Part shown: positions 7,321-17,381 of the stretch, piece by piece
Layout: every line of letters begins with the position of its first letter
Position numbering within the stretch: the stretch's first letter is position 1
NCBI RefSeq assembly: GCF_003846185.1
Contig: NZ_ML123034.1
Coordinates: 2,828,879 to 2,892,878, forward strand
Reading direction: 5' to 3'
Length of the DNA stretch: 64,000 nucleotides
Source of the DNA: Streptomyces sp. ADI96-02
Lineage (GTDB): Bacteria > Actinomycetota > Actinomycetes > Streptomycetales > Streptomycetaceae
Notes under the pieces: model-generated
Seen by the model: only the letters and a program-made list of their open reading frames with translations
The model's database searches: none
What the model was told of the DNA's origin: nothing
Position numbers and translations under genes: made by a program

Positions 7321-9171
7321 TCAGCCGAGCTGGGAGACGTCGCGGACCGCGCCCCGGTCCGCGCTGGTCGCCATCGCCGCGTACGCGCGCAGGGAGGCGG
7401 AGACCTTGCGTTCGCGGGCCTTGGGCGCGTACACGCCGTTCAGGGCCTCGCGGCGGGCGGTCAGTTCGGCGTCGTCGACCAGCAGCTCGATGGAGCGGCC
7501 GGGGATGTCGATCCGGATGCGGTCGCCGTCCTGGACGAGTGCGATCGTGCCGCCGGCCGCCGCCTCGGGCGAGGCGTGGCCGATGGAGAGGCCGGAGGTG
7601 CCGCCGGAGAAGCGGCCGTCGGTGACCAGGGCGCAGGCCTTGCCCAGGCCCCGGCCCTTGAGGAAGGAGGTGGGGTAGAGCATCTCCTGCATACCGGGGC
7701 CGCCGCGCGGGCCCTCGTAGCGGATGACGACGACGTCGCCCTCCTTGATCTCCTTGCGGAGGATCTTGTCGACGGCCTCCTCCTGCGATTCGCAGACGAC
7801 GGCCGGGCCCTCGAAGGTCCAGATCGACTCGTCGACGCCGGCCGTCTTCACGACGCAGCCGTCCACGGCGAGGTTGCCCTTGAGGACGGCGAGGCCGCCG
7901 TCCTTGGAGTAGGCGTGCTCGACGTCGCGGATGCAGCCGCCCGCCGCGTCCAGGTCGAGGGTGTCCCAGCGCTCGGACTGCGAGAAGGCGGTGGCGGAGC
8001 GGACGCAGCCGGGGGCGGCGTGCCACAGCTCGACGGCCTCGGGGGACGGGGAGCCGCCGCGCACGTCCCAGGTCTTGAGCCACTCGGCGAGCGTGTCGGA
8101 GTGCACGGAGTGGACGTTCTCGTCGAGCAGGCCGCCGCGGTGCAGTTCACCGAGGAGGGCGGGGATGCCGCCGGCCCGGTGGACGTCCTCCATGTAGTAC
8201 GTGCCGCCGGGGGCGACGTTCGGAGCGACCTTGGACAGGCACGGGACGCGGCGCGAGACCTCGTTGATGTCGTCCAGGCCGTACGCCAGCTCGGCCTCCT
8301 GGGCGGCGGCGAGGAGGTGGAGGATCGTGTTGGTGGAGCCGCCCATCGCGATGTCCAGCGCCATGGCGTTGTCGAACGCGGCGCGGGTGCCGATGGAGCG
8401 GGGCAGGACCGTCTCGTCGTCCTGCTCGTAGTAGCGCTTGGTGATCTCGACGACCGTGCGGCCGGCCTCCTGGTACAGCGCCTTGCGGGCGGTGTGGGTG
8501 GCGAGGACGGAGCCGTTGCCGGGGAGGGAGAGGCCGAGGACCTCGGTCAGGCAGTTCATCGAGTTGGCGGTGAACATGCCCGAACAGCTGCCGCAGGTGG
8601 GGCAGGCGTTCTCCTCGATGCGCAGGATGTCCTCGTCGGAGACGTTCTCGTCGACCGCGTCGCTGATCGCGTTGATCAGGTCGAGCTTGCGGACGGTGCC
8701 GTCGACCAGCGTGGCCTTGCCGGCCTCCATCGGGCCGCCGGAGACGAAGACCGTCGGGATGTTGAGGCGCATGGCGGCCATCAGCATGCCGGGGGTGATC
8801 TTGTCGCAGTTCGAGATGCAGATCAGCGCGTCCGCGCAGTGGGCCTCGACCATGTACTCGACGGAGTCGGCGATCAGGTCGCGCGAGGGCAGGCTGTAGA
8901 GCATGCCGCCGTGGCCCATCGCGATGCCGTCGTCGACGGCGATCGTGTTGAACTCGCGCGGCACCGCGCCCGCCGCCTGGATGGCCTCGGAGACGATCCG
9001 GCCGACCGGGGCGAGGTGCGTGTGGCCGGGCACGAACTCGGTGAACGAGTTGGCCACCGCGATGATCGGCTTGCCGATGTCCTCGCTCGCTACGCCCGAG
9101 GCGCGCATCAGGGCGCGGGCGCCCGCCATGTTGCGGCCGTGGGTGACTGTGCGGGACCTCAGGTGCGGCAT
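7321..9171 (-). CDS. ilvD: dihydroxy-acid dehydratase
   Basis: This enzyme dehydrates dihydroxyisovalerate and dihydroxymethylvalerate to the 2-keto acids in valine, isoleucine and leucine synthesis, in the cytoplasm. The 616-residue product has the usual length of the long bacterial form. The iron-sulfur and metal-binding cysteines lie in [19 protein letters not shown] and in [19 protein letters not shown]. The C-terminal family segment [20 protein letters not shown] is intact. The ATG at 9171 ([12 protein letters not shown]) has an AAGGAG site 9 bases upstream. The gene stands alone on this strand between two repeat or spacer regions. A longer upstream frame to 9321 is not supported by homology. 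Confidence 0.96.
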   Translation of the reverse strand: MPHLRSRTVTHGRNMAGARALMRASGVASEDIGKPIIAVANSFTEFVPGHTHLAPVGRIVSEAIQAAGAVPREFNTIAVDDGIAMGHGGMLYSLPSRDLIADSVEYMVEAHCADALICISNCDKITPGMLMAAMRLNIPTVFVSGGPMEAGKATLVDGTVRKLDLINAISDAVDENVSDEDILRIEENACPTCGSCSGMFTANSMNCLTEVLGLSLPGNGSVLATHTARKALYQEAGRTVVEITKRYYEQDDETVLPRSIGTRAAFDNAMALDIAMGGSTNTILHLLAAAQEAELAYGLDDINEVSRRVPCLSKVAPNVAPGGTYYMEDVHRAGGIPALLGELHRGGLLDENVHSVHSDTLAEWLKTWDVRGGSPSPEAVELWHAAPGCVRSATAFSQSERWDTLDLDAAGGCIRDVEHAYSKDGGLAVLKGNLAVDGCVVKTAGVDESIWTFEGPAVVCESQEEAVDKILRKEIKEGDVVVIRYEGPRGGPGMQEMLYPTSFLKGRGLGKACALVTDGRFSGGTSGLSIGHASPEAAAGGTIALVQDGDRIRIDIPGRSIELLVDDAELTARREALNGVYAPKARERKVSASLRAYAAMATSADRGAVRDVSQLG

Positions 9172-9333
9172 CGCGGATCGCTCCTTCGACAGAAAAGGAC
9201 TGTCTTCGAGCGTACGCCCCGAATCCAAGATCTGGACAGGCTGTCCGGATCGCGGGATGCCGTGCTCGCTGGGTGGGCACGCCGGGACGAGGCGGACCCT
9301 GCCGCGGCCCTCGCCCGTCACAGGGCAGGGGCC

Positions 9334-10191
9334 CTAGGCGGAGGGCCGGGAGCCGGAGGAGGGCCGGGCGGCCGGGGAGGGCCGGGCGGCGGAGGCGAGG
9401 TGGAGGCGGGTGAAGGCCAGCGCCTCCGCGAGGTCGGCCTCGCGTTCGGCGGAGGACATCGCGCGCCGGGTGTTGACCTCGATGACGACGTGGCCGTCGA
9501 AGGACGTACGGGCCAGGCGCTCCAGCAGTTCGGCGCACGGCTGGTCGCCCCGGCCGGGCACCAGGTGCTCGTCCTTGGCCGACCCCCGGCCGTCGGCGAG
9601 GTGGACGTGGGCCAGCCGGTCGCCCATCCGCTCCACCATGGCGAGCCCGTCGGTGCGGGCGGTCGCGGTGTGCGAGAGGTCGACCGTGAAGTGCCGGTAG
9701 TCGTCGTTGGTGACGTCCCAGTCCGGGGCGTACGCGAGCATCTCGCGGTCCCGGTAGCGCCACGGGTACATGTTCTCCACGGCGAACCGCACGTCCGTCT
9801 CGCCCGCCATCCGCCAGATCCCGGACACGAAGTCCCGGGCGTAGTTGCGCTGCCACCGGAAGGGCGGGTGGACGACGACGGTGGACGCGCCGAGCTTCTC
9901 GGCGGCGGCCCTGGCCCGCTGGAGCTTCACCCACGGGTCGGTGGACCAGACCCGCTGGGTGATCAGGAGGCAGGGGGCGTGCACCGCGAGTATCGGCACC
10001 CGGTGGTAGTCCGAGAGGCGGCGCAGCGCGTCGATGTCCTGGCTGACGGGGTCGGTCCAGACCATGACCTCGACGCCGTCGTACCCCAGGCGCGCGGCGA
10101 TCTCGAAGGCCGTCGCGGTGGACTCGGGATAGACCGAGGCCGTAGACAGGGCGACCTTCGCATCGGGAATGCGCACCACGGGTTCTGCCAC
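9334..10191 (-). CDS. sugar phosphate isomerase/epimerase family protein
   Basis: This is a TIM-barrel protein of the xylose isomerase-like (AP endonuclease family 2) group; the substrate is unknown. The 285-residue product shows the family pattern: [12 protein letters not shown], an ordered VHAPCLL strand, [24 protein letters not shown] with the conserved Glu-Asn, [13 protein letters not shown] and a terminal VIEVNTRR. The Glu, Asp and His residues fit a divalent metal site. The last 20 residues are a Pro/Ser-rich tail. The start is a GTG at 10191. It lies downstream of the Ppx/GppA gene on the same strand with a 110-bp gap. Confidence 0.8.
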   Translation of the reverse strand: MAEPVVRIPDAKVALSTASVYPESTATAFEIAARLGYDGVEVMVWTDPVSQDIDALRRLSDYHRVPILAVHAPCLLITQRVWSTDPWVKLQRARAAAEKLGASTVVVHPPFRWQRNYARDFVSGIWRMAGETDVRFAVENMYPWRYRDREMLAYAPDWDVTNDDYRHFTVDLSHTATARTDGLAMVERMGDRLAHVHLADGRGSAKDEHLVPGRGDQPCAELLERLARTSFDGHVVIEVNTRRAMSSAEREADLAEALAFTRLHLASAARPSPAARPSSGSRPSA

Positions 10192-10269
10192 TGGGACAGC
10201 CTACGGGCAGCGGTGCGCAGCGCCGAGGGCTCCCGGCCGAAAGTGAGAAGGGCCATGGACGCCGCTCAC

Positions 10270-10296
10270 CCCTCCGGGGCTGCCCGCTCCGGAGGG
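10270..10296 (-). terminator. hairpin downstream of the Ppx/GppA gene
   Basis: An 8-bp perfect stem (ccctccgg / ccggaggg) with an 11-base loop lies just past the stop codon of the phosphatase gene. It is part of a 36-bp imperfect duplication of the gene's own 3' end. No T-run follows. Confidence 0.4.
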
Positions 10297-10301
10297 AGGT
10301 C

Positions 10302-11252
10302 TCACCCCTCCAGGGCCGCCTGCTCCGCCGGGAGGTGGTCGAGGCGGCGCAGGATGACGCCCTCGCGCAGCGCCCACGGGCAGATCTCCAGCTCCTCCAC
10401 GCCGAACAGGTCCATCGCCCCCTCGGCCACGAGCGCCCCGGCGAGCAGCTGGGCGGCCCGGCCCTCGGACACGCCGGGCAGCCGGCCACGCTCCTCGACG
10501 GTCATCGCCGCGAGCTTGGGCACCCAGTCCTCCAGCGCCTTGCGCGTGAGGGAGCGCTGGACGTACAGCCCCTCGGTGGAGCGGGCCGCGCCCGCGATCC
10601 TGGCGAGCTGCTTGAACGTCTTGGAGGTGGCGACCACGTGGTCGGGGCGGCCGGCCCGGGCGAACTCGCCGACCGTCCGCGCAATGCCGGCCCGCACATG
10701 CCGGCGCAACGCCCGTACCTGTTCGGGGGAGGCGAGGCCGCCCGGCAGCCAGGCGGCGGTGAGACGGCCCGCGCCCAGCGGCAGCGACACCGCCGTGTCC
10801 GGCTCCTCGTCGATGCCGGCCGCGATCTCCAGGGAGCCGCCGCCGATGTCCAGGACCAGCAGCTTCCCGGCCGACCAGCCGAACCAGCGCCGGGCCGCGA
10901 GGAAGGTGAGGCGCGCCTCCTCCTCGCCGCTGAGCACGGCGAGGTCGACGCCGGTCCCGACCCGTACGCGTTCCAGGACGACGTCCGCGTTGGTGGCTTC
11001 GCGCACCGCGGAGGTCGCGAAGGCGAGCACGTCCTCGCACCCCTTGTCCTCGGCGGCCTGGACCGCGCCGGCGATCGTCGCGACGAGCCGGTCCACGCCG
11101 TGCTGGCCGACGGCTCCGTCCGGGTCGAGGAGTTCGGCCAGACGGAGTTCCGCCTTGTGCGAGTGCGCGGGCAGCGGACGCGCGCCGGGATGGGCGTCGA
11201 CCACCAGCAGATGAACCGTGTTCGAACCCACGTCGAGGACTCCGAGTCTCAT
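10302..11252 (-). CDS. Ppx/GppA family phosphatase
   Basis: Members of this ASKHA-fold family degrade polyphosphate and/or the pppGpp alarmone. The 316-residue product is the short actinobacterial form, without the C-terminal HD-type extension of E. coli Ppx. It has the opening phosphate motif [48 protein letters not shown] and the second glycine-rich phosphate loop [15 protein letters not shown]. These are the expected ATPase-fold signatures. The ATG at 11252 starts the first motif. Which substrate it uses cannot be told from sequence alone. Confidence 0.88.
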   Translation of the reverse strand: MRLGVLDVGSNTVHLLVVDAHPGARPLPAHSHKAELRLAELLDPDGAVGQHGVDRLVATIAGAVQAAEDKGCEDVLAFATSAVREATNADVVLERVRVGTGVDLAVLSGEEEARLTFLAARRWFGWSAGKLLVLDIGGGSLEIAAGIDEEPDTAVSLPLGAGRLTAAWLPGGLASPEQVRALRRHVRAGIARTVGEFARAGRPDHVVATSKTFKQLARIAGAARSTEGLYVQRSLTRKALEDWVPKLAAMTVEERGRLPGVSEGRAAQLLAGALVAEGAMDLFGVEELEICPWALREGVILRRLDHLPAEQAALEG

Positions 11253-11417
11253 ACCGGAACGCTACTGCGCCCCCGATCCGGGCCGACCGGCGGCCGGGGG
11301 TGGCAGAAGGAGCAGGGCGGGCGCGCGGTCGCGGGAGGGTGGCCGGAGGCGGCGCGTGACGGTGGAGGCGGGCGGGGCGGGCGTCGGGGAGGGGCGGTTT
11401 CGGCGCGGACGCGGCCA

Positions 11418-11483
11418 ACCTCTTCGCCGCGGATGCGCCGGGCCCGGCGGACCTCTTCGCCGCGGATGCGCCGGGCCCGGCCG
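11418..11483. repeat. 33-bp near-perfect direct repeat
   Basis: Two adjacent 33-bp copies start at 11418 and 11451, each beginning acctcttcgccgcggatgcg, and differ by two bases near the end. They lie in the 273-bp gap between the divergent Ppx/GppA gene and the conserved hypothetical gene, about 40 bases before the latter's start. Confidence 0.85.
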
Positions 11484-11525
11484 GGACGCCGCCCGTCGGC
11501 GGCCGGTCGGACTTACTCTGGGCGC

Positions 11526-12380
11526 GTGCCAAAGACGAAAAAGGCGAAGCCGGGCAAAGCCACGAAGAAGCAGAAGACGGACCGGGAGGCGACTGGATCT
11601 CAGGCCGCGGGGTCGGACCCGTCCGACGAGAAGGGCATCGACTTCGCGCGGGCCTGGGTGGAGTTCCCCGATCCCGCCGACGACGAGCAGGTCTTCCGGT
11701 GCGATCTGACCTGGCTGACCTCCCGGTGGACCTGCATCTTCGGCAGCGGCTGCCAGGGCATCCAGGCGGGCCGCGCGGACGACGGATGCTGCACGCTCGG
11801 TGCGCACTTCTCCGACGAGGACGACGAGAAGCGCGTCGCGGAGAACGTGGCGCGGCTCACACCGGAGCTGTGGCAGTTCCACGACGTCGGCACGGAGACC
11901 GGCTGGGTCGGCGTCGACGAGGACGGCGAACGCCAGACGCGCCGCTGGGAGGGCTCCTGCATCTTCCAGAACCGGCCGGGGTTCGCCGCGGGCGCGGGCT
12001 GCTCGCTGCACATCCTGGCGCTGCGGGAGGGCAAGGAGCCCCTGGAGACGAAGCCGGACGTGTGCTGGCAGCTGCCGGTGCGGCGGACGTACAACTGGAT
12101 CGACCGGCCCGACGACACGCGGGTCCTCCAGGTGACGATCGGTGAGTACGACCGCCGGGGCTGGGGTCCGGGCGGCCACGACCTGCACTGGTGGTGCACC
12201 TCGGCGACCTCGGCGCACGGCGCGGGCGAGCCGGTGTACGTGTCCTACCGCCCGGAGCTGACCGAGCTGATGGGCAAGGAGGGTTACGACCGGCTGGTCG
12301 AGCTGTGCGAGGAGCGGCTGTCGTCGCTGCTGCCGATGGCCCCGCACCCGGCCGACCCGCCGCTCGCGCGCGAGCGCTGA
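11526..12380 (+). CDS. conserved hypothetical protein with cysteine cluster
   Basis: I recognise this as a conserved actinobacterial protein of unknown function. The 284-residue product has a short lysine-rich tail ([15 protein letters not shown]), then a globular region rich in Trp and Cys. Cysteines at [37 protein letters not shown] and PDVCWQLP resemble a multi-cysteine metal or iron-sulfur site like that of the YkgJ-type zinc/iron-chelating proteins. That link is inference. The start is the GTG at 11526, placed by the beginning of the basic tail; the frame upstream is repeat DNA. It converges on the BACON-domain gene with only a 10-bp gap. Confidence 0.72.
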   Translation: MPKTKKAKPGKATKKQKTDREATGSQAAGSDPSDEKGIDFARAWVEFPDPADDEQVFRCDLTWLTSRWTCIFGSGCQGIQAGRADDGCCTLGAHFSDEDDEKRVAENVARLTPELWQFHDVGTETGWVGVDEDGERQTRRWEGSCIFQNRPGFAAGAGCSLHILALREGKEPLETKPDVCWQLPVRRTYNWIDRPDDTRVLQVTIGEYDRRGWGPGGHDLHWWCTSATSAHGAGEPVYVSYRPELTELMGKEGYDRLVELCEERLSSLLPMAPHPADPPLARER

Positions 12381-12390
12381 CGCCGGGGGC

Positions 12391-14433
12391 TCACCCCGTG
12401 GGGGCGGGCGCGGTCGGGTCCGAGGAGCCCGGCGGCGGGTCCGAGGGGCCCGGATCGGTCGGGCCCGGGTCCGTGGGGCCGGGGTCGGTCGGGCCCGGAT
12501 CGGTCGGGCCGGGGTCCGTGGGGCCCGGATCGGTCGGGCCCGGGTCCGTCGGGCCGGGATCGGTCGGGCCGGGGTCCGTGGGACCGGGATCGGTCGGGCC
12601 CGGATCCGTGGGGCCGGGATCGGTCGGGCCCGGGTCGGTCGGATGGGGGTACGTGGGGCGCGGGGGCGTCGGTCCGGGGCGGGTGGGCCGGTCCGGTCCG
12701 CCGGTGGGCGGCCGGGCGGCGCCGTGCCCGTCGATGACCACGGCGGACCCCGAGGGCGACGGCGTGATGCGGGCCGTCCACGGTCCGGTCGGCTCGACGG
12801 CGTGGTCCACCGAGACCAGGACGGTGACGCTCGCCCCGGCGGCGAGCGTGCCGGAGGTGCGGCTGAGGATGAGCCACGGCGCGTCCGCGACGGCCGTCCA
12901 CCGGACCGGCCCCCGGTCGGGCGCGGTGAGGGTGATCACCGTGATGGCTCCGGCGGTCCGGGCGGCGACGGTGAGCAGCCCCGCGCCCCGGGCGCCCCCG
13001 ACGTCCACGACCTCGGCGGTGACGTCGTCCGGACGGCCGCCGGGCCGGGCGCTGCCCGCCTTCTGGTACGGGTCGCGGGCCTCCCCCGTGCCGTCCTCCG
13101 TGGCGGTGACGGAGGAGCCGTCATGGCCCTCGCCGGTCTGCGGAGCTCCCCGGTACGCGGCCCACAGGGCGATCACCGGGGCGGCGACCACGGTCGCGAC
13201 CACCGTCGTCGTCACGACGCGGGCCCGCAGCCGGTCCCGGCGGGCGGCGTGGTCCTTGGGGTCCAGCGGATAGCCGGTGCGGCCGAAGCGCGGGGCCGGG
13301 GGCCGGGAGCGGCGGGCCTGGGCCAGGGCGACGTACACGGAGGGCCGGGGGGCCTCGACGACCGGCAGCGCGGAGGCCGGGGCGACCGCGGCCCCGGGCC
13401 AGGGCCCGGCGGCGTCGACCCGCTCGGCGGCGCGGCGGCAGCGGGGGCAGTCGTCGACGTGCCGGACCAGTTCGCGGCGCAGCGTGGTGGAGAGCAGCAT
13501 CCGGTGGTCGCCGGTGAGCCGGACGACGGCCGGGCAGCCGCCGCTCTCGACGACGGCGAGGGCGGCACGGGTGCGCTCCACCTCGCAGGCAGCGGCGGCC
13601 AGCAACTCCCGGGCGGCGACCGGTTCCAGGCCGAGGACGGAGGCGACGGCGCGCGGGGTGAGCCGGTGGCGCACGGCCAGTTCGAGGGCTTCGCGCTGCT
13701 CCGGGGTGGTGCCGGCGGCCTCGGGCCAGGCGAGCTGGGCGAGTTCCCGGCGGTGCGCCTCGGCGGCGGGGGTCTCGGAGGCGGCCGGGACGACGGCCTC
13801 CTCGGGCGTCGCGGGCGGGGCGGGCCGTACGGGCAGGGGTACGGACCGGGCGGCGACGTTCGGGTGGGCGGCGGCGGCGGTGGCATGGGGAGCGGTCGCG
13901 GAGCGCCGTCCGCCCGGGGCGCCTCCCGGCGTGCGGCGGCGGGCGCGCGCCCCCTGCGGGGCGGGGGCCTCGGCCGGCTCGGGCGGCCGGGGCTGGTGGG
14001 CCGACGCCGTCGGCCCGGAGGGGCGCGCCGCGTCGGAGGGCCGCGCCGGCGCGGACGTCCTGCGGTGGGCCTGGCGGCCCCGGCGGCGCTCGGTGAGGGC
14101 GCGCAGGCACGTCCACCGGGCCAGGGCGTACAACCAGGATTGACGTTCCTCCTCGGGCGCGGGGCAGCGCGTGTGCTGCCGGTCCGCGATCGCCAGGACC
14201 GTGCCCAGCGCCTCGGTGGCGTCGTCGTGGTCGCAGAGCACGGAGAGGCAGTAGGTGAACAGGCCGTCGAGGTACGGCTCGTAACGTGCGGACGGACGCT
14301 GTGCGGAGGCGTGCGGTGCTCGTCGATGCGCCCGGTGTGCGCCGGTGGTGTGCCTGGGTGTCTCCAGCCTGCTGCTCGTCACCCGGCGACCGTAGGCAAC
14401 GGAGTGCATTCCCTTAATGGCCCTTGAGCACAT
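12391..14433 (-). CDS. membrane protein with sigma-70-like, zinc-finger and BACON domains
   Basis: Function unknown. The 680-residue product looks like several modules in one chain. Residues about 50-118 resemble sigma-70 region 2. After a Pro/Ala-rich linker, residues about 236-290 resemble region 4 (helix-turn-helix RLTPRAVASVLGLEPVAARE). A ZAS-like zinc finger HVDDCPRC follows at about 324, then one membrane helix near 403-425. An external BACON-like domain spans about 490-565 (WTAVADAPWLILSRTSGTL). A tail of about 13 PTDPG repeats ends the protein. The ATG at 14433 follows AAGGATTAA; an ATG at 14409 is possible. It is divergent from radA. Confidence 0.75.
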   Translation of the reverse strand: MCSRAIKGMHSVAYGRRVTSSRLETPRHTTGAHRAHRRAPHASAQRPSARYEPYLDGLFTYCLSVLCDHDDATEALGTVLAIADRQHTRCPAPEEERQSWLYALARWTCLRALTERRRGRQAHRRTSAPARPSDAARPSGPTASAHQPRPPEPAEAPAPQGARARRRTPGGAPGGRRSATAPHATAAAAHPNVAARSVPLPVRPAPPATPEEAVVPAASETPAAEAHRRELAQLAWPEAAGTTPEQREALELAVRHRLTPRAVASVLGLEPVAARELLAAAACEVERTRAALAVVESGGCPAVVRLTGDHRMLLSTTLRRELVRHVDDCPRCRRAAERVDAAGPWPGAAVAPASALPVVEAPRPSVYVALAQARRSRPPAPRFGRTGYPLDPKDHAARRDRLRARVVTTTVVATVVAAPVIALWAAYRGAPQTGEGHDGSSVTATEDGTGEARDPYQKAGSARPGGRPDDVTAEVVDVGGARGAGLLTVAARTAGAITVITLTAPDRGPVRWTAVADAPWLILSRTSGTLAAGASVTVLVSVDHAVEPTGPWTARITPSPSGSAVVIDGHGAARPPTGGPDRPTRPGPTPPRPTYPHPTDPGPTDPGPTDPGPTDPGPTDPGPTDPGPTDPGPTDPGPTDPGPTDPGPTDPGPTDPGPTDPGPSDPPPGSSDPTAPAPTG
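12445..12640. repeat. 15-bp coding repeats for a PTDPG tail
   Basis: About 13 in-frame copies of a 15-bp unit (such as cggatcggtcgggcc) encode a Pro-Thr-Asp-Pro-Gly tail at the C-terminus of the BACON-domain protein. The repeat is perfect in protein but varies at silent positions in DNA, which suggests selection on the protein sequence. Confidence 0.85.
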
Positions 14434-14578
14434 TTAATCCTTACGGGTGAACGTATCCCTCGAAAGGGGACAGGAAGTCGGAGGCGCGGAGGGGCGCGCG
14501 GCCGTGCGCCCCCGGGCGCGCGCGGAGCCCCGGGGCCGCGCGGGCGGGACTGTCGTACCGCACCTATACGGTGACGCC

Positions 14579-15991
14579 ATGGCTGCCCGTACGAAATCCG
14601 CGAAGGACCGTCCGTCCTACCGCTGCACCGAGTGCGGCTGGACCACCGCCAAATGGCTCGGCCGCTGCCCCGAATGCCAGGCGTGGGGGACGGTCGAGGA
14701 GTTCGGCGGCGCCCCCGCCGTGCGCACCACCGCGGCGGGCCGGGTCTCCACCGCGGCCCTTCCCATCGGGCAGGTCGACAGCCGGCAGGCCACCGCCCGC
14801 TCGACCGGCGTCGGGGAGCTGGACCGGGTCCTGGGCGGCGGGCTGGTGCCGGGCGCGGTCGTGCTGCTCGCGGGCGAGCCGGGCGTCGGCAAGTCGACGC
14901 TGCTGCTGGACGTGGCGGCCAAGGCCGCGAACGAGGACCACCCCACGCTGTACGTGACCGCGGAGGAGTCCGCGAGCCAGGTGCGCATGCGCGCCGACCG
15001 GATCCGGGCGATCGACGACCACCTCTACCTCGCCGCCGAGACCGACCTGTCGGCGGTGCTCGGGCATCTGGACGCGGTCAAGCCGTCGCTGCTCGTCCTG
15101 GACTCGGTCCAGACGGTCGCCTCGCCCGAGATCGACGGGGCGCCCGGGGGCATGGCCCAGGTGCGGGAGGTCGCCGGGGCGCTGATCCGGGCGTCCAAGG
15201 AGCGCGGGATGGCCACGCTCCTGGTCGGCCACGTCACGAAGGACGGCGCGATCGCCGGACCGCGGCTGCTGGAGCACCTGGTCGACGTGGTGCTGTCCTT
15301 CGAGGGCGACCGGCATGCCCGGCTGCGCCTGGTGCGCGGCGTCAAGAACCGCTACGGCGCGACCGACGAGGTCGGCTGCTTCGAGCTGCACGACGAGGGC
15401 ATCACCGGTCTCGCCGACCCGTCGGGCCTCTTCCTGACCCGGCGCGACGTGGCGGTGCCCGGCACCTGTCTGACCGTCACGCTGGAGGGCAAGCGCCCGC
15501 TGGTCGCCGAGGTGCAGGCGCTCACCGTGGACTCGCAGATCCCCTCGCCGCGGCGCACGACCTCCGGCCTGGAGACCTCGCGGGTCTCGATGATGCTCGC
15601 CGTGCTGGAGCAGCGCGGCCGGATCAGCGCGCTCGGCAAGCGGGACATCTACAGCGCGACGGTCGGCGGCGTGAAGCTCACCGAGCCGGCGGCGGACCTC
15701 GCCATCGCGCTGGCGCTGGCCAGCGCCGCCAGCGACACCCCGCTCCCGAAGAACCTCGTCGCGATCGGCGAGGTGGGCCTCGCCGGGGAGGTCAGACGGG
15801 TCACCGGGGTCCAGCGCCGGCTGGCCGAGGCGCACCGGCTGGGTTTCACCCACGCCCTCGTTCCGACCGACCCGGGGAAGGTCCCGGCCGGCATGAAGGT
15901 CACGGAAGTGGCCGACATGGGCGATGCTCTGCGGGTCCTCCCGCGCCGCTCCCGCCAGGAGGCACCACAGGAGGACAACGCGCGCCGGTAG
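14579..15991 (+). CDS. radA: DNA repair protein RadA (Sms)
   Basis: RadA is a RecA-like ATPase that acts in recombination and branch migration of repair intermediates. The 470-residue product has the N-terminal four-cysteine zinc finger ([18 protein letters not shown], residues about 16-33). A Walker [10 protein letters not shown] lies near residue 100. The RadA-specific KNRYG motif ([11 protein letters not shown]) and a C-terminal Lon-like domain ([20 protein letters not shown]) follow. The ATG at 14579 is chosen because the zinc finger lies close behind it; a longer frame to 14447 is low-complexity. The next gene is disA, 79 bp downstream, the same pairing as in Bacillus and many actinobacteria. 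Confidence 0.96.
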   Translation: MAARTKSAKDRPSYRCTECGWTTAKWLGRCPECQAWGTVEEFGGAPAVRTTAAGRVSTAALPIGQVDSRQATARSTGVGELDRVLGGGLVPGAVVLLAGEPGVGKSTLLLDVAAKAANEDHPTLYVTAEESASQVRMRADRIRAIDDHLYLAAETDLSAVLGHLDAVKPSLLVLDSVQTVASPEIDGAPGGMAQVREVAGALIRASKERGMATLLVGHVTKDGAIAGPRLLEHLVDVVLSFEGDRHARLRLVRGVKNRYGATDEVGCFELHDEGITGLADPSGLFLTRRDVAVPGTCLTVTLEGKRPLVAEVQALTVDSQIPSPRRTTSGLETSRVSMMLAVLEQRGRISALGKRDIYSATVGGVKLTEPAADLAIALALASAASDTPLPKNLVAIGEVGLAGEVRRVTGVQRRLAEAHRLGFTHALVPTDPGKVPAGMKVTEVADMGDALRVLPRRSRQEAPQEDNARR

Positions 15992-16070
15992 ACTTTGCCC
16001 TGGTCTCGCCCGCCCGTGGACACGACATGGGGGACGCAAGGGCACCGCAACCTGTGACCGGAGGAGTGCA

Positions 16071-17195
16071 GTGGCAGCCAACGACCGGGCGACGACGCCC
16101 GGAAAGTCCGGCCAAGGCACCGGCAACGAGGCGCTGATGCGCGCCTCGTTGAGCGCGGTCGCGCCCGGAATGGCCCTGCGGGACGGCCTGGAGCGCATTC
16201 TCCGCGGCAATACCGGCGGGCTGATCGTCCTGGGCATGGACAAGACCGTCGAGTCGATGTGCACCGGCGGTTTCGTCCTGGACGTGGAGTTCACCGCGAC
16301 GCGCCTGCGCGAGCTGTGCAAGCTCGACGGGGCGCTGATCCTCGACAAGGACATCACCAAGATCCTGCGGGCCGGCGTGCAGCTGGTCCCGGACGCCTCG
16401 ATCCCGACCGAGGAGACGGGCACCCGGCACCGCACGGCGGACCGGGTCTCCAAGGCGTGCGGGTTCCCCGTCGTCTCCGTATCGCAGTCGATGCGGCTGA
16501 TCGCGCTGTACGTGGACGGGGAGCGGCGGGTCCTGGAGGAGTCGTCCGCGATCCTGTCGCGGGCCAACCAGGCGCTGGCGACGCTGGAGCGGTACAAGCT
16601 CCGCCTGGACGAGGTGGCGGGCACGCTCTCCGCGCTGGAGATCGAGGACCTGGTCACCGTCCGGGACGTGACGGCGGTGGCGCAGCGGCTGGAGATGGTC
16701 CGCCGGATCGCCACGGAGATCGCGGAGTACGTGGTCGAGCTGGGCACCGACGGACGGCTGCTGGCCCTCCAGCTGGACGAGTTGATCGCGGGCGTGGAGC
16801 CGGAGCGCGAGCTGGTCGTGCGGGACTACGTGCCCGAGCCGACGGCGAAGCGGTCGCGGACGGTCGCCGAGGCGCTGACCGAGCTGGACGCGCTGAGCCA
16901 TACGGAACTGCTGGAGCTGCCCGTGGTGGCGCGGGCCCTGGGGTACAGCGGCTCGCCCGAGACGCTGGACTCCGCGGTGTCCCCGCGCGGGTACCGGCTG
17001 CTGGCGAAGGTGCCGCGGCTGCCCGGGGCGATCATCGAGCGGCTGGTGGAGCACTTCGGCGGCCTCCAGAAGCTGCTGGCGGCGAGCGTGGACGACCTCC
17101 AGGCCGTGGACGGCGTCGGGGAGGCGCGGGCGCGCAGCGTGCGCGAGGGGCTGTCGCGGCTGGCGGAGTCGTCGATCCTGGAGCGGTACGTGTAG
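16071..17195 (+). CDS. disA: DNA integrity scanning diadenylate cyclase
   Basis: DisA makes the second messenger c-di-AMP from two ATP and binds branched DNA. The 374-residue product has the catalytic DAC domain with [13 protein letters not shown] (the DGA motif) and [12 protein letters not shown] (the RHR motif). A helical spine follows, and a C-terminal helix-hairpin-helix region ends in [26 protein letters not shown]. Family length and motifs are complete. The GTG at 16071 follows a GGAGG-rich site (gaccggaggagtgca) at good spacing. It is downstream of radA and followed by a terminator hairpin. RadA is known to inhibit DisA in Bacillus, so the pairing is functionally sensible. Confidence 0.96.
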   Translation: MAANDRATTPGKSGQGTGNEALMRASLSAVAPGMALRDGLERILRGNTGGLIVLGMDKTVESMCTGGFVLDVEFTATRLRELCKLDGALILDKDITKILRAGVQLVPDASIPTEETGTRHRTADRVSKACGFPVVSVSQSMRLIALYVDGERRVLEESSAILSRANQALATLERYKLRLDEVAGTLSALEIEDLVTVRDVTAVAQRLEMVRRIATEIAEYVVELGTDGRLLALQLDELIAGVEPERELVVRDYVPEPTAKRSRTVAEALTELDALSHTELLELPVVARALGYSGSPETLDSAVSPRGYRLLAKVPRLPGAIIERLVEHFGGLQKLLAASVDDLQAVDGVGEARARSVREGLSRLAESSILERYV

Positions 17196-17248
17196 CGGCC
17201 CCCGCCCGGAGGGCCCTACGGGGCGCCGGGCAGGGGCAGGGTTTTCGG

Positions 17249-17274
17249 GAGGGCGTCCGGTGGGCGCCCTCTTT
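17249..17274 (+). terminator. terminator of disA
   Basis: A perfect 7-bp stem gagggcg / cgccctc with a 9-base loop at 17249-17271 is followed by a TTT run, 53 bases past the disA stop codon. Confidence 0.65.
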
Positions 17275-17381
17275 CGCGTGCCGCCCGTCCGCCTGCCACC
17301 CGATTCGCCTGTCACCCGATTCGCGTGCCGCCCGGCGGGGTCGCGTACGCGGTGCGCCGGGCGGTCCGAGGGCGGCGGGGG

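Noticed and set aside
7576..11214. 1212-codon plus-strand open frame across ilvD and two further genes
   Set aside because: High-GC DNA gives long stop-free antisense frames; the minus strand carries three recognisable complete genes.
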